Origin: Serratia nevei | GTDB taxonomy: Bacteria > Pseudomonadota > Gammaproteobacteria > Enterobacterales > Enterobacteriaceae | NCBI RefSeq assembly: GCF_037948395.1 | Contig: NZ_CP149940.1 | Span: 5,146,001 to 5,210,000 of the forward strand | Reading direction: 5' to 3' | DNA: 64,000 nt | Shown: piece after piece, positions 1-9,389 of the stretch | How the letters are laid out: every line of letters begins with the position of its first letter | How positions within the stretch are numbered: position 1 is the stretch's first letter | Notes under the pieces: model-generated | Database searches by the model: none | Told to the model about the DNA's origin: nothing | Seen by the model: the letters and a program-made list of their open reading frames with translations, nothing else | Position numbers and translations under genes: made by a program

Positions 1-310
1 TGACCACCAGATCCGCCTGCGGGATCAGGTCTTCGTAGGTGCCGACCTTAAAGCCGTTTTCGGTCGCCTTGCGCCAGGAAGCGCGCTTCTCGTCGATCGC
101 TTCTTTGCGCAGGGCATAGGCGACGTCCAGGCCGGAGTCGCGCATGTTCAGCCCCTGGTTCAGACCCTGGGCGCCACAGCCGACAATCACCACTTTTTTA
201 CCTTTCAGGTAGCCGGCTTCGTCAGCAAATTCGTCGCGCGCCATAAAGCGGCATTTACCCAATTGCGCCAACTGCTGACGCAGGTTCAATGTGTTGAAAT
301 AGTTAGCCAT
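1..310 (-). CDS. ilvC: Ketol-acid reductoisomerase, N-terminal part (cut by window edge)
   Basis: Second common enzyme of valine, leucine and isoleucine synthesis; it isomerises and reduces acetolactate or acetohydroxybutyrate with NADPH in the cytoplasm. Only the first 103 codons are present, because the gene runs off the left edge. Visible are the start [14 protein letters not shown], the Rossmann motif GCGAQG at residues 44-49 and the basic NADPH-phosphate contacts Arg68 and Arg76, as in the long enterobacterial (class II) enzyme. The gene is divergent from ilvY, its expected activator, across 168 bases. The identification is firm; the rest of the enzyme cannot be judged. Confidence 0.97.
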   Translation of the reverse strand, partial: MANYFNTLNLRQQLAQLGKCRFMARDEFADEAGYLKGKKVVIVGCGAQGLNQGLNMRDSGLDVAYALRKEAIDEKRASWRKATENGFKVGTYEDLIPQADLVV

Positions 311-478
311 GGTGGTACTCCGGTTTGATGTTGTCTTGCATTGTTATTTTCATTCCCCGCCCTGTCTGTGCGGAGATTCGTTAAACTCAATGTATAACAG
401 GAAATGCGTTGCTTAAATTGATATATTGAGAACGTGATATTGCAATTTATGCAACACTCTCACTGCGAGCGTATCGAT
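311..478. promoter_or_regulatory. ilvC-ilvY divergent control region with IlvY-type operator
   Basis: Intergenic region between the divergent ilvC and ilvY genes. At 440-454 lies TTGCAATTTATGCAA, a perfect 5-base inverted repeat around five A/T bases that fits the T-N11-A pattern of LysR-family sites. It sits just upstream of the ATG chosen for ilvY. In E. coli IlvY binds tandem operators in this interval and activates ilvC in response to acetolactate or acetohydroxybutyrate. The role of this repeat is inferred from position and symmetry. Confidence 0.55.
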
Positions 479-1369
479 ATGGATTTACGTGATTTAAAGC
501 TGTTCCTGCATTTGGCCGAAAGCCATCACTTCGGGCGCACCGCCAAGGCGATGCACGTCAGCCCATCGACGCTCTCCCGCCAGATCCAGCGGCTGGAAGA
601 GATCCTCGGGCAGCCGCTGTTCCTGCGCGACAACCGCACCGTGCAGCTGACCGACGCCGGCGAACAGCTGAAAGAATTCGCCCAGCAAACGCTGCTGCAG
701 TATCAGCAGCTGAAGCACTCGCTCGGCCAGCACGGCCCTTCGCTGAGCGGCGAACTGCGGCTGTTCTGCTCGGTGACCGCGGCGTACAGCCACCTGCCGC
801 CGATCCTCGATCGTTTCCGCGCGCAGCACCCGCTGGTCGAGATTAAGCTGACCACCGGCGACGCCGCCGACGCGGTCGACAAAGTGCAATCCAACGAGGC
901 CGATCTCGGCATCGCCGGCCGGCCGGAAACGCTGCCCGCCAGCGTGGCGTTCACCAAAATCGGCGAAATTCCGCTGGTGCTGATCGCGCCGGCGCTGCCC
1001 TGTGCGGTGCGCAGCCAGGCATTCGCCGACAGGCCCGACTGGGCCGAGATCCCGTTCATCCTGCCGGAGCACGGCCCGTCGCGAAAACGCATCGAGCTGT
1101 GGTTCCGCCGCCACCGCATCAGCAATCCGCTGATTTACGCCACCGTCGGCGGCCACGAAGCCATCGTGTCAATGGTCGCGTTGGGCTGCGGCATCGCGCT
1201 GATCCCGAGCGTGGTGGTGGACAACAGCCCGGAGCCGGTACGCAACCGCATCTCGCAGCTGGATAACATCTCGATGGTCGAACCGTTCGAGCTGGGGGTC
1301 TGCGTCCAGAAAAAGCGCCTCAGCGATCCGCTGATCGACGCCTTTTGGCGCTTGCTGCATCCCCGCTGA
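479..1369 (+). CDS. ilvY: LysR-family activator of ilvC
   Basis: Transcription factor that activates ilvC when the substrates of ketol-acid reductoisomerase accumulate. The 296-residue product has the usual LysR layout: winged helix-turn-helix in residues 1-60 (MDLRDLKLFLHLAESHHFGRT onwards) followed by a periplasmic-binding-protein-like effector domain. The start is set at the ATG at 479 because it reproduces the conserved MDLRDLKLF terminus; the frame is open to a GTG at 434, but that would put codons through the probable operator at 440-454. The gene is divergent from ilvC, as in E. coli. Confidence 0.95.
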   Translation: MDLRDLKLFLHLAESHHFGRTAKAMHVSPSTLSRQIQRLEEILGQPLFLRDNRTVQLTDAGEQLKEFAQQTLLQYQQLKHSLGQHGPSLSGELRLFCSVTAAYSHLPPILDRFRAQHPLVEIKLTTGDAADAVDKVQSNEADLGIAGRPETLPASVAFTKIGEIPLVLIAPALPCAVRSQAFADRPDWAEIPFILPEHGPSRKRIELWFRRHRISNPLIYATVGGHEAIVSMVALGCGIALIPSVVVDNSPEPVRNRISQLDNISMVEPFELGVCVQKKRLSDPLIDAFWRLLHPR

Positions 1370-1377
1370 CGCGAGGT

Positions 1378-2079
1378 TTACAGATCCGCCGGATCGATCT
1401 GCTTCATCGTCTCTACCTGCATCAACCAGTGGTAGAGCGGCTCAAGCTGCAAAAATGCCCCGGTCAGCAGCGGCACCAGATCGGCGCTGAACAGCTTTTC
1501 CACTTCGCTGTCGGTCACCATCACCGCAAACGACTTGCGGTTGTACCAGGTGGCGATCTCCGCCGCCTGCTCCTTCACCAGCGGGCGCTTGTAGCTCTCA
1601 CCCACCAGCTCGAACGGCCGCCGGCAGCAGGCGGCCACCTCAAGGAAAGGCTGCGGCCGCTGCCTCAGCGTATGGCGGAACAGATCCATAGTCGGCTTGT
1701 TGGCGCTGTAGTAGCCGAGCCCATAGCGCAGCATGTCCGGCCCCAGTTCGAAAAAGTAGACCGGCGCGTCTTTCCAGTCTTTGCTCGGACGCTTGAACGT
1801 CAGCCACATGCGGCTGCGGTAGCGCGATTTGTCATGAGAAAAGCGCGTGTCGCGATGAATGCGCGACAGCGTTTTTCCGATCGCCGGGCGAGTCTCGAAC
1901 TGCGGGTCGATCGCCAGCATGCCGGGAGCCAGCTGCTCCACCAGCGCGCGAAACGGCGCCAACAACTCGCGATCGTAGATATCGCGGTTGCCGTCGAACC
2001 ACGCCTTATCGTTCTCGATCCGCACCTGCTGCAGGAAATTCAGACCCTGCTGGCTAAAGCCGGAGAAAGGTTGCGCCAT
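1378..2079 (-). CDS. DUF2461 family protein (TIGR02453)
   Basis: A 233-residue cytoplasmic protein with the features I associate with DUF2461: N-terminal FLQQVRIENDKAWFDGNRDIY, central RIHRDTRFSHDKSRYRSRM, then a YFFELGPDMLRYGLGYY block. No biochemical role is established for the family to my knowledge, and no catalytic motif is evident. There is no signal peptide or membrane segment. The gene lies 8 bases beyond the ilvY stop, convergent with it, and 21 bases downstream of the small membrane-protein gene on the same strand, so it may receive read-through from the ilv operon. Family assignment is fairly sure; function is unknown. Confidence 0.8.
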   Translation of the reverse strand: MAQPFSGFSQQGLNFLQQVRIENDKAWFDGNRDIYDRELLAPFRALVEQLAPGMLAIDPQFETRPAIGKTLSRIHRDTRFSHDKSRYRSRMWLTFKRPSKDWKDAPVYFFELGPDMLRYGLGYYSANKPTMDLFRHTLRQRPQPFLEVAACCRRPFELVGESYKRPLVKEQAAEIATWYNRKSFAVMVTDSEVEKLFSADLVPLLTGAFLQLEPLYHWLMQVETMKQIDPADL

Positions 2080-2100
2080 AAGTTTTTCCGTTCTGACGGT

Positions 2101-2691
2101 TTATCGGGTGTTGCGCAGATCTTCCCTCTGCCAACGGCGTTTGATAAACACGCGCCGACGCGTGCGAAAGTAAGCGACATAGAGAGAGAACGCCGCCCGG
2201 TTGCTGAATAGTGCACCGCCAACCACGCCCCACAGCAGCATGGCGACGGTGGCGATACCGGTCATCCCCGACGCCCACGCCGCTGCGGCGCCAAGGCAAA
2301 ACAGGCCGAGCATGCCAAGGTAATATTGCAACAATACCACCCCGCTGTTTTTACCCTGCACCAGTTGGAACAGGATCAATGTCATCCACACCGCCACGAT
2401 CGCGCCGCTGCCCATGAGAACGGCGGCGGAAGTGTTGCCGCTCCAGGCGGCCGCCACGTCCGTGGCCAGGCCCATCACGCCCGCCAGCCCCAACGTCAGG
2501 CATACCAGCAGCAACATGACATTGCCGACGCCCGGCGGCGACAGCCGCTGGCCCGGCGTCAGGAAATGCTGCTCGAGTTGCGCATCTACGCCGGCGAACA
2601 GTGCGCGATCGCGCGCCGCGATTTGGCGTTCCATCTCCCGGCCCTGCGTCAATAAGCGGGCCAGCCGGCCGGGTAAACGCACCGGGCTCAC
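2101..2691 (-). CDS. Small inner-membrane protein translationally coupled to ilvA
   Basis: I do not recognise this 196-residue protein. It has a basic, soluble N-terminal stretch of about 55 residues (many Arg and Gln), then four likely membrane segments (about 58-78, 90-110, 120-140, 144-162) and a strongly basic C-terminal tail (RTRRRVFIKRRWQRED), suggesting a membrane protein with cytoplasmic ends. The start is a GTG whose last two bases are the first two of the ilvA TGA stop (GTGA overlap), so translation is probably coupled to ilvA and the gene belongs to the ilvGMEDA transcript. E. coli has no gene here. A link to amino-acid transport or flux is only a guess. Confidence 0.72.
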   Translation of the reverse strand: MSPVRLPGRLARLLTQGREMERQIAARDRALFAGVDAQLEQHFLTPGQRLSPPGVGNVMLLLVCLTLGLAGVMGLATDVAAAWSGNTSAAVLMGSGAIVAVWMTLILFQLVQGKNSGVVLLQYYLGMLGLFCLGAAAAWASGMTGIATVAMLLWGVVGGALFSNRAAFSLYVAYFRTRRRVFIKRRWQREDLRNTR

Positions 2692-4232
2692 CCCTGCAAA
2701 AAGAAGCGGAACGCCGGGTTGTCGGTTTCGTCATGGCAATCGTAGCCCAGCGCCTGCAGGTGCCGCTCGAATTCCGGCTCGGTTTGCGCCAGTTCGAAGG
2801 CCGCCAGCACCCGGCCGAAGTCGGTGCCGTGGCTGCGATAGTGGAACAGCGAAATGTTCCAGTGCGTGCCCAGCGTCTGCAGGAATTTCAGCAGCGCGCC
2901 CGGCGACTCCGGAAACTCAAAGCTGTACAGCCGTTCGCGCAGCGGCTTCGACGGACGCCCGCCCACCATGTAGCGCACGTGCAGTTTGGCCATCTCGTCG
3001 TCCGACAGATCCACCACCTGATAACCGTCGGCATTGAGCTCGTCGATGATTTCCCGCCGTTCGGCGTGCCCGCGCGTCAGACGCACGCCGACAAAAATAC
3101 AGGCGTTGTCGGCATCGGCGTAGCGATAGTTGAATTCGGTCACCGAGCGGCCGCCCAACAGTTGGCAGAACTTGAGGAAGCTGCCCTGCTGTTCCGGAAT
3201 GGTCACCGCCAACAGCGCTTCACGCTGTTCGCCCAGTTCGCAACGCTCGGAAACGTAGCGCAGCCCGTGGAAGTTGAGGTTGGCGCCGGATAACACGTGC
3301 GCCAGACGCTCGCCCTGAATGTTGTGCTGCTGGACGTACTTTTTCAGCCCCGCCAGTGCCAGCGCGCCGGAAGGTTCGGCAATGGCACGCACGTCCTCGA
3401 ACAGATCTTTGACCGCCGCACAGATGGCGTCGCTGTCCACGGTGATTACGTCGTCCAGATACTCACGGCACAGGCGGAAAGTTTCGTCGCCGATACGCTT
3501 CACCGCCACGCCTTCGGCGAACAGCCCGACGCGCGCCAGATCCACCGGATGGCCGGCATCCAGCGCCGCGCGCAGGCAGGCGGAGTCTTCCGCTTCGACG
3601 CCGATCACTTTGATCTGCGGCATCAGCTGCTTGATCAGCACCGCCACCCCGGCGGCCAGGCCGCCGCCACCGACCGGCACGAAGACCCGATCCAGATGCG
3701 CGTCTTGCTGCAGCAGCTCCATCGCCAGCGTGCCCTGCCCGGCGATCACCGTCGGATGATCGAACGGCGGCACGAAGGTCATGCCCTGCTGCTGGGAAAG
3801 CTCGATCGCCTTCGCTTTGGCCTCGTCGAAATTGGCGCCGTGCAGCAGCACTTCGCCGCCGAAACCGCGCACCGCATCCACTTTGATGTCCGCGGTGGAC
3901 ACCGGCATCACGATCAGCGTTTTGATGCCCAGCCGTTTACCGGAGAAGGCGACGCCCTGCGCGTGGTTGCCGGCCGAAGCCGTCACGACGCCGCGCGCCT
4001 TCTGCTCTTCGTCCAGCCCGGCGATCATCGCATAGGCCCCGCGCAGCTTGAAGCTGTGCACCGGCTGGCGATCTTCGCGCTTCACCAAAATGGTGTTGCC
4101 GAGGCGCGAAGAAATTTTGCTCATGGCCTGCAACGGGGTGACCTGCGCCACCTCGTAGACCGGCGAGCGCAGTACCGCTCGCAGATATTCCGCGCCGCAG
4201 GGGGCGCTGGGTAGGGGTTGAGAAACCGCCAT
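2688..4232 (-). CDS. ilvA: Biosynthetic threonine ammonia-lyase
   Basis: PLP enzyme that converts threonine to 2-oxobutyrate and ammonia, the committing step to isoleucine. The 514 residues match E. coli IlvA in length and order: catalytic domain (about 1-320) with the PLP lysine Lys62 in HSFKLRGA, a GGGGLAAG phosphate-binding loop near residue 188, and two C-terminal ACT-like regulatory domains (about 325-510) that bind isoleucine and valine. It follows ilvD after 5 bases in the ilvGMEDA operon and overlaps the next gene by four bases. Feedback inhibition by isoleucine is expected because the regulatory domains are complete. Confidence 0.98.
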   Translation of the reverse strand: MAVSQPLPSAPCGAEYLRAVLRSPVYEVAQVTPLQAMSKISSRLGNTILVKREDRQPVHSFKLRGAYAMIAGLDEEQKARGVVTASAGNHAQGVAFSGKRLGIKTLIVMPVSTADIKVDAVRGFGGEVLLHGANFDEAKAKAIELSQQQGMTFVPPFDHPTVIAGQGTLAMELLQQDAHLDRVFVPVGGGGLAAGVAVLIKQLMPQIKVIGVEAEDSACLRAALDAGHPVDLARVGLFAEGVAVKRIGDETFRLCREYLDDVITVDSDAICAAVKDLFEDVRAIAEPSGALALAGLKKYVQQHNIQGERLAHVLSGANLNFHGLRYVSERCELGEQREALLAVTIPEQQGSFLKFCQLLGGRSVTEFNYRYADADNACIFVGVRLTRGHAERREIIDELNADGYQVVDLSDDEMAKLHVRYMVGGRPSKPLRERLYSFEFPESPGALLKFLQTLGTHWNISLFHYRSHGTDFGRVLAAFELAQTEPEFERHLQALGYDCHDETDNPAFRFFLQG

Positions 4233-4237
4233 GCTGC

Positions 4238-6088
4238 TTATCCCCCCAGTTTGCTCTTGTCGCGCACCGCGCCTTTGTCGGCGCTGGTGGCCAACGAGGC
4301 GTAGGCGCGCAGCGCGAAGGATACCTGACGCTCACGGTTTTTCGGCGTCCAGGCCGCGTCGCCGCGCGCCAGTTCCGCTTCATGCCGCGCCGCCAGCTCC
4401 TGCTCGCTGACGTCCAGCTGGATGCCGCGATGAGGAATGTCGATCGCGATCATGTCGCCGTCCTGCACCAGGGCGATCAGGCCGCCGTTGGCCGCCTCCG
4501 GCGAGGCGTGGCCGATGGACAGCCCGGAGGTGCCGCCGGAGAAACGCCCGTCGGTAATCAGCGCGCACGCCTTGCCCAGCCCCATCGACTTCAGGTAGGT
4601 GGTCGGATAGAGCATTTCCTGCATGCCCGGCCCACCTTTCGGCCCTTCGTAACGGATAACGACCACGTCGCCCGCCACCACTTTGCCGCCGAGAATCGCT
4701 TCTACCGCATCATCCTGGCTTTCATACACTTTGGCCGGGCCGCGGAAGGTGAGGATTTCCTTGTCTACGCCGGCGGTTTTGACGATGCAGCCGTTTTCCG
4801 CCAGGTTACCGTACAGCACCGCCAACCCGCCGTCCTGACTGTAGGCGTGTTCACGGGTGCGGATGCAGCCTTCCTTGCGGTCGGTGTCCAGCGAATCCCA
4901 GCGGCAGTCCTGCGAGAATGCCTGCGTGGTGCGGATACCGGCCGGCCCGGCGGAGTACATTTTCTTGACGCTTTCGTCGCGGGTCAGCATTACGTCGTAG
5001 GCTTCCAGCGTCTGCGGCAGGGTCAGCCCCAGCACGTTGTTCACCTCGCGGTTCAGCAAGCCGGCGCGATCCAGCTCGCCGAGGATGCCGATTACGCCGC
5101 CGGCGCGGTGCACGTCTTCCATATGGTATTTCTGCGTGCTCGGCGCCACCTTGCACAGGTGCGGCACTTTGCGCGACAGGCGATCGATGTCTTCCATGGT
5201 GAAGTCCACCTCGCCTTCCTGCGCCGAAGCCAGCAGGTGCAGTACGGTGTTGGTCGAGCCACCCATGGCGATGTCCAGCGTCATGGCGTTCTCAAACGCC
5301 GCCTTGTTGGCGATATTGCGCGGCAGCGCGCTCTCGTCGTCCTGCTCGTAATAGCGTTTGGTCAGCTCGACGATGCGCTTGCCGGCGTTGAGGAACAGCG
5401 CTTTGCGATCGGCGTGGGTGGCCAGCAGCGAGCCGTTGCCCGGCTGCGACAGGCCCAGCGCTTCGGTCAGGCAGTTCATCGAGTTAGCGGTGAACATGCC
5501 GGAGCAGGAACCGCAGGTCGGGCAGGCGGAACGCTCGATCTGCTCGCTGTCGGCGTCGCTGACGTTCGGGTTAGCGCCCTGGATCATCGCATCCACCAGA
5601 TCCAGCTTGATGATCTGGTTGGAGAGTTTGGTCTTGCCGGCTTCCATCGGGCCGCCGGAGACGAAGATCACCGGGATATTCAGGCGCAACGCCGCCATCA
5701 GCATGCCCGGGGTAATCTTGTCGCAGTTGGAGATGCACACCATCGCGTCGGCGCAGTGGGCGTTCACCATGTATTCGACCGAGTCGGCGATCAGCTCGCG
5801 CGACGGCAGGGAATAGAGCATGCCGCCGTGGCCCATGGCGATGCCGTCATCCACCGCGATGGTGTTGAACTCTTTGGCCACGCCGCCAGAGGCTTCGATC
5901 TGCTCGGCGACCAGTTTGCCCAGATCGCGCAGATGCACGTGGCCCGGCACGAATTGGGTAAAGGAGTTGACCACGGCGATGATCGGCTTGCCGAAATCGG
6001 CGTCGGTCATCCCGGTCGCGCGCCACAATGCGCGGGCACCCGCCATATTGCGGCCGTGGGTGGTGGTGGCGGAACGGTACTTAGGCAT
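4238..6088 (-). CDS. ilvD: Dihydroxy-acid dehydratase
   Basis: Iron-sulfur enzyme that dehydrates 2,3-dihydroxy-isovalerate or -methylvalerate to the 2-oxo acids, the third common step of branched-chain synthesis. The product is 616 residues, the normal length. Cluster ligands are in place: Cys122 in [12 protein letters not shown] and Cys195 in [10 protein letters not shown]. The start [22 protein letters not shown] is the conserved N terminus. It is the fourth structural gene of the operon, 76 bases after ilvE and 5 before ilvA. The cluster makes this step sensitive to oxidative stress in E. coli. Confidence 0.98.
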   Translation of the reverse strand: MPKYRSATTTHGRNMAGARALWRATGMTDADFGKPIIAVVNSFTQFVPGHVHLRDLGKLVAEQIEASGGVAKEFNTIAVDDGIAMGHGGMLYSLPSRELIADSVEYMVNAHCADAMVCISNCDKITPGMLMAALRLNIPVIFVSGGPMEAGKTKLSNQIIKLDLVDAMIQGANPNVSDADSEQIERSACPTCGSCSGMFTANSMNCLTEALGLSQPGNGSLLATHADRKALFLNAGKRIVELTKRYYEQDDESALPRNIANKAAFENAMTLDIAMGGSTNTVLHLLASAQEGEVDFTMEDIDRLSRKVPHLCKVAPSTQKYHMEDVHRAGGVIGILGELDRAGLLNREVNNVLGLTLPQTLEAYDVMLTRDESVKKMYSAGPAGIRTTQAFSQDCRWDSLDTDRKEGCIRTREHAYSQDGGLAVLYGNLAENGCIVKTAGVDKEILTFRGPAKVYESQDDAVEAILGGKVVAGDVVVIRYEGPKGGPGMQEMLYPTTYLKSMGLGKACALITDGRFSGGTSGLSIGHASPEAANGGLIALVQDGDMIAIDIPHRGIQLDVSEQELAARHEAELARGDAAWTPKNRERQVSFALRAYASLATSADKGAVRDKSKLGG

Positions 6089-6164
6089 GCTCTTTTCACT
6101 CCAAATGTATTTATGACAGGCGGCGAACGAACCGCCTGGATATTCTTATCTGTCTGTCTTGTCG

Positions 6165-7091
6165 TTACGGATTTACCGGATCCAGCCAGCCGTATTTGTC
6201 TTCTGTCTTGCCGCTGAACAGGCCGAAGAACGCCTGTTGGATCTGTTTGGTCACCGGGCCGCATTTGCCGATGCCGACCTGAATGCCGTCCACGCTACGT
6301 ACCGGCGTGATTTCCGCCGCGGTGCCGGACATGAACACTTCGTCGGCCAGGTACAGCGATTCGCGCGACAGCACCTGCTCACGCACTTCGAAGCCCATGT
6401 CTTTCGCCAGCTTGATGATCGCGTCGCGGGTGATGCCCGGCAGCGCCGAAGAGGTGAACGGCGGGGTGTAAATCACGCCGTCTTTCACTTCAAACAGGTT
6501 CTCGCCCGCCCCTTCGGAAATGTAGCCGTGCACGTCGAGCGCGATGCCTTCCTGATAGCCGTGGCGACGCGCTTCGCTGCCCACCAGCAGGGAGGAAAGA
6601 TAGTTACCGCCGGCCTTGGCCGCAGTGGGGATCGTGTTTGGTGCGACGCGGTGCCAGGAGGAGACCATCGCATCGATGCCTTGATCCAGCGCTTCTTCAC
6701 CCAGATAAGCGCCCCAAGGAAACGCCGCGATAATCACGTCCGTTTTGTAACCGGCCGGCGGGTTGACGCCCATGCCGACATCGCCGACGAACACCAGCGG
6801 GCGGATGTACGCGCTGACCAGGTTGTTCTTGCGCAGCGTGGCACGGCAGGCTTCCATCAGCTCGTCGACGCTTTGCGAAACCGGCATGCGGTAGATTTTC
6901 GCCGAGTCGTGCAGGCGCTGCATATGTTCGCGATGACGGAACACCACCGGCCCCAAGTGCGAGTCGTAGCAGCGCACGCCTTCAAATACCGACGTGCCGT
7001 AATGCAGCGCGTGCGACATCACGTGCACTTTGGCCTCGGCCCAGGGAACCATCTCACCATTGAACCAAATGTAATCGGCTTTCTTTGTCAT
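6165..7091 (-). CDS. ilvE: Branched-chain amino acid aminotransferase
   Basis: PLP transaminase (fold type IV) that performs the last step to valine, leucine and isoleucine with glutamate as donor. It has 308 residues; Lys159 in TAAKAGGNYLSS is the Schiff-base lysine, and the N terminus (KKADYIWFNGEMV, HALHYGTSVFEGVR) is that of the enterobacterial enzyme. It lies 23 bases after ilvM and 76 bases before ilvD on the same transcript. Nothing is unusual in the sequence. Confidence 0.98.
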   Translation of the reverse strand: MTKKADYIWFNGEMVPWAEAKVHVMSHALHYGTSVFEGVRCYDSHLGPVVFRHREHMQRLHDSAKIYRMPVSQSVDELMEACRATLRKNNLVSAYIRPLVFVGDVGMGVNPPAGYKTDVIIAAFPWGAYLGEEALDQGIDAMVSSWHRVAPNTIPTAAKAGGNYLSSLLVGSEARRHGYQEGIALDVHGYISEGAGENLFEVKDGVIYTPPFTSSALPGITRDAIIKLAKDMGFEVREQVLSRESLYLADEVFMSGTAAEITPVRSVDGIQVGIGKCGPVTKQIQQAFFGLFSGKTEDKYGWLDPVNP

Positions 7092-7114
7092 TGTTATTTA
7101 TCCTTCTCGGCGCC

Positions 7115-7372
7115 TCAGGCGCGTATTTGTTGTGATGTTGGCTGCTGGATCTCGACGCAGGAGACGTCCAGCAGTTTGCTTAACTGAGATGACAACAGGG
7201 CGACCGGACGCGGGCTGGCAACGGTCAATTCGATATTGATGCTGTCGGCGTTGGCCGGAGAAACCATATTCATAGCACAAACCTGAAAGCCGCGATGACG
7301 CACGACCCGCAATACGCGCTCTAACATTTCGGGGCGAAAACGCGCCTGGATCGAGAGTTGATGCTGCATCAT
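7115..7372 (-). CDS. ilvM: Acetolactate synthase II, small regulatory subunit
   Basis: Small subunit of acetohydroxyacid synthase II; it stabilises and activates the IlvG catalytic subunit. At 85 residues it is a single ACT domain ([21 protein letters not shown] onwards), as in E. coli. Its ATG overlaps the end of ilvG by four bases (7369-7372), the classic translational coupling that balances the two subunits. Isozyme II is the valine-insensitive one, consistent with this short regulatory chain. Confidence 0.96.
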   Translation of the reverse strand: MMQHQLSIQARFRPEMLERVLRVVRHRGFQVCAMNMVSPANADSINIELTVASPRPVALLSSQLSKLLDVSCVEIQQPTSQQIRA

Positions 7373-9015
7373 GATATTTCCTCCAACATGGTTTCGTTGC
7401 CGGCGCCCGGCGGCACCAGCGGCCAGACGTTTTCGAGTTCGTCGATAGAGACCTGCAGCAGATAAGGGCCTTCGGTGTTGAACAGCGCCTCGAGCGCGCC
7501 CTCCACCTGATCCTTGCGGCTGATGCGCTGGCCGGGAATGCCGAAGGCGGCGGCCAGCATCAGGAAGTCGGGGTTATCGGACAGGTTGGTTTCGCTGTAG
7601 CGGCCGTCGAAGAACAGCTGCTGCCACTGACGCACCATTCCGAGGCGCTGGTTGTCCAGCAGCACGATCTTGAGCGGCAGCTGTTTGCGCTTGATGGTAC
7701 CCAGCTCCTGCACGTTCATCATGAAGGAGCCATCGCCCGAGACGCAGATCACCGTATCTTGCGGGCGCGCGACTTGGGCCCCCACTGCCGCCGGCACGCC
7801 GAACCCCATGGTGCCGAGGCCGCTGGAGGTGATGAAATTCTCCGGGCGTTCGAACGTCATGTGCTGCGCGCTCCACATCTGGTGCTGGCCCACGTCGGTG
7901 GTCACCACGCTGTTGGCCGGCTTGCGGGCGGACAGCTGGCGCAAGAACAATGGCGCGTAGATCGGCTGGCCGGGGTGATCGTAGCGACAGACGTGCTCGG
8001 CTTTCAGCGCCGTCACCTGCTGCTGCCAGGCGGCGATGTTCAGCGGGTGCTGCAACGCTGGCAGCAACGCTTTCAGGTCGCCCTGCAGGGCGACATGCGC
8101 CTGGCGCAGCTTGCTCATCTCCGCCGGATCGATATCCATGTGGATCACTTTGGCGTGCGGCGCGAAGGCGTTCAGTTTGCCGGTCACGCGGTCATCGAAA
8201 CGCGCGCCGACGGCAATCAGCAGATCGCACGCCTGCACCGCCAGGTTGGCAGCCTTGGTGCCGTGCATACCCAACATGCCGAGGTACAGCGGATCTTGCG
8301 CATCCGGCGCGCCCAGCCCCTTCAGGGTGGCGACGTTCGGCATGCGGGTCACGGCGATAAATTCACGCAGCGCCGGCACCGCCTGTGCCATGCCCACGCC
8401 GCCGCCGACGTACAGCATCGGTTTGTGCGCCTGTGCCAGCAGCTCGGCCGCTTCCGCCAACGCTGCCGCCGGGAACGCCGGCGCTTCGTCGACCGGCATC
8501 AGATGCGGGTGCAAGTCGCCCTGCGCCAGCTGGATGTCTTTCGGGATATCGATCAGCACCGGGCCAGGGCGGCCGCCTGCGGCGATGGCGAACGCTTCCG
8601 CCATGATGCCCGGCAAGGCGTCCAGCGATTCCACCAGGAAACTGTGCTTGGTGCAGGCCAGAGACAGGCCGAGAACATCGATCTCCTGAAAGGCATCGGT
8701 GCCGATCAGCGCGGAACCCACCTGACCGGTGATGGCGACAACGGGAACGGAATCGAGCAGCGCATCAGCCAGGCCAGTGATCAGGTTGGTGGCGCCAGGG
8801 CCGGAAGTGGCGATGCAAACGCCGACTTTGCCAGTGGCGCGGGCGTAGCCGATGGCGGCCATCGCGGCGCCCTGTTCATGGCGACACAGCAGGTGTTCCA
8901 CACCACCGTCGTACAGCGCATCGTACACCGGCATGATTGCCCCGCCCGGATAGCCGAATACGGTATCCACCCCCTGCGCACGCAACGCTTGAACTACCCA
9001 CTGAGCGCCATTCAT
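7369..9015 (-). CDS. ilvG: Acetolactate synthase II, large catalytic subunit (intact)
   Basis: ThDP-dependent enzyme that condenses pyruvate with pyruvate or 2-oxobutyrate, the first common step of the pathway. The frame is open for 548 codons, the full family length. The ThDP-activating Glu47 lies in CRHEQGAAM and the ThDP/Mg motif GDGSFMMN near residue 430. E. coli K-12 carries a frameshift in ilvG that makes the strain valine-sensitive; no such break exists here, so isozyme II should be functional. It is the first structural gene after the leader and attenuator and is coupled to ilvM. Confidence 0.98.
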   Translation of the reverse strand: MNGAQWVVQALRAQGVDTVFGYPGGAIMPVYDALYDGGVEHLLCRHEQGAAMAAIGYARATGKVGVCIATSGPGATNLITGLADALLDSVPVVAITGQVGSALIGTDAFQEIDVLGLSLACTKHSFLVESLDALPGIMAEAFAIAAGGRPGPVLIDIPKDIQLAQGDLHPHLMPVDEAPAFPAAALAEAAELLAQAHKPMLYVGGGVGMAQAVPALREFIAVTRMPNVATLKGLGAPDAQDPLYLGMLGMHGTKAANLAVQACDLLIAVGARFDDRVTGKLNAFAPHAKVIHMDIDPAEMSKLRQAHVALQGDLKALLPALQHPLNIAAWQQQVTALKAEHVCRYDHPGQPIYAPLFLRQLSARKPANSVVTTDVGQHQMWSAQHMTFERPENFITSSGLGTMGFGVPAAVGAQVARPQDTVICVSGDGSFMMNVQELGTIKRKQLPLKIVLLDNQRLGMVRQWQQLFFDGRYSETNLSDNPDFLMLAAAFGIPGQRISRKDQVEGALEALFNTEGPYLLQVSIDELENVWPLVPPGAGNETMLEEIS

Positions 9016-9102
9016 AGTTATTTCCCCGCCTTACTTCGACAACTGCAGGATTTTGTTCTGTTTTTCATGCTCTGCCCCTTGCTCCACTTTTCTCTTGCCA
9101 AT

Positions 9103-9134
9103 AAAAAACCCCCGGACCTGACGGTGCGGGGGTT
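9103..9134 (-). terminator. ilvGMEDA attenuator terminator
   Basis: On the minus strand, 24 bases past the ilvL stop codon, AACCCCC (plus-strand 9107-9113) pairs with GGGGGTT (9128-9134) and is followed by a run of six U (9103-9108). This is the rho-independent attenuator. When ribosomes stall at Ile, Val or Leu codons of the leader, an alternative hairpin should form and transcription continues into ilvG. Position, stem and U-run match the E. coli ilv attenuator closely. Confidence 0.9.
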
Positions 9135-9157
9135 CTCTTGCGATTCCGGCTTGTTTG

Positions 9158-9256
9158 CTAAGCCTTTCTTCGTCCAAGTGCAGCCCCGCACGGTGGGATA
9201 ATAATCACCACCACGCTAATCACGACTAGGCTAATCACTTGGGCAAAGGCTTTCAT
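9158..9256 (-). CDS. ilvL: ilvGMEDA operon leader peptide
   Basis: A 32-codon leader gene. The peptide begins MKAFAQ, continues with the control run VISLVVISVVVIII and ends PPCGAALGRRKA; it is nearly identical to the E. coli IlvL after the first few residues. The run holds five Ile, six Val and one Leu codon within 14 positions, so ribosome stalling reports charging of all three tRNAs. The stop codon is followed by the attenuator hairpin. The peptide has no known role beyond attenuation. Confidence 0.95.
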   Translation of the reverse strand: MKAFAQVISLVVISVVVIIIPPCGAALGRRKA

Positions 9257-9389
9257 AATGGGTTTGTTCACTGTGCTCATTCAGAACTAATGCTTACAGA
9301 GGTACCATAGTCGCGCGCGGCATGACAACACTTTTTTTGCGTTATTATTCGGCGCAATCTGGTCATACCTCACGCAAATCGCCCCTCTT

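Noticed and set aside
4382..6217. 611-codon plus-strand frame opposite ilvD
   Set aside because: Antisense shadow of ilvD with His/Gln/Arg-rich composition.
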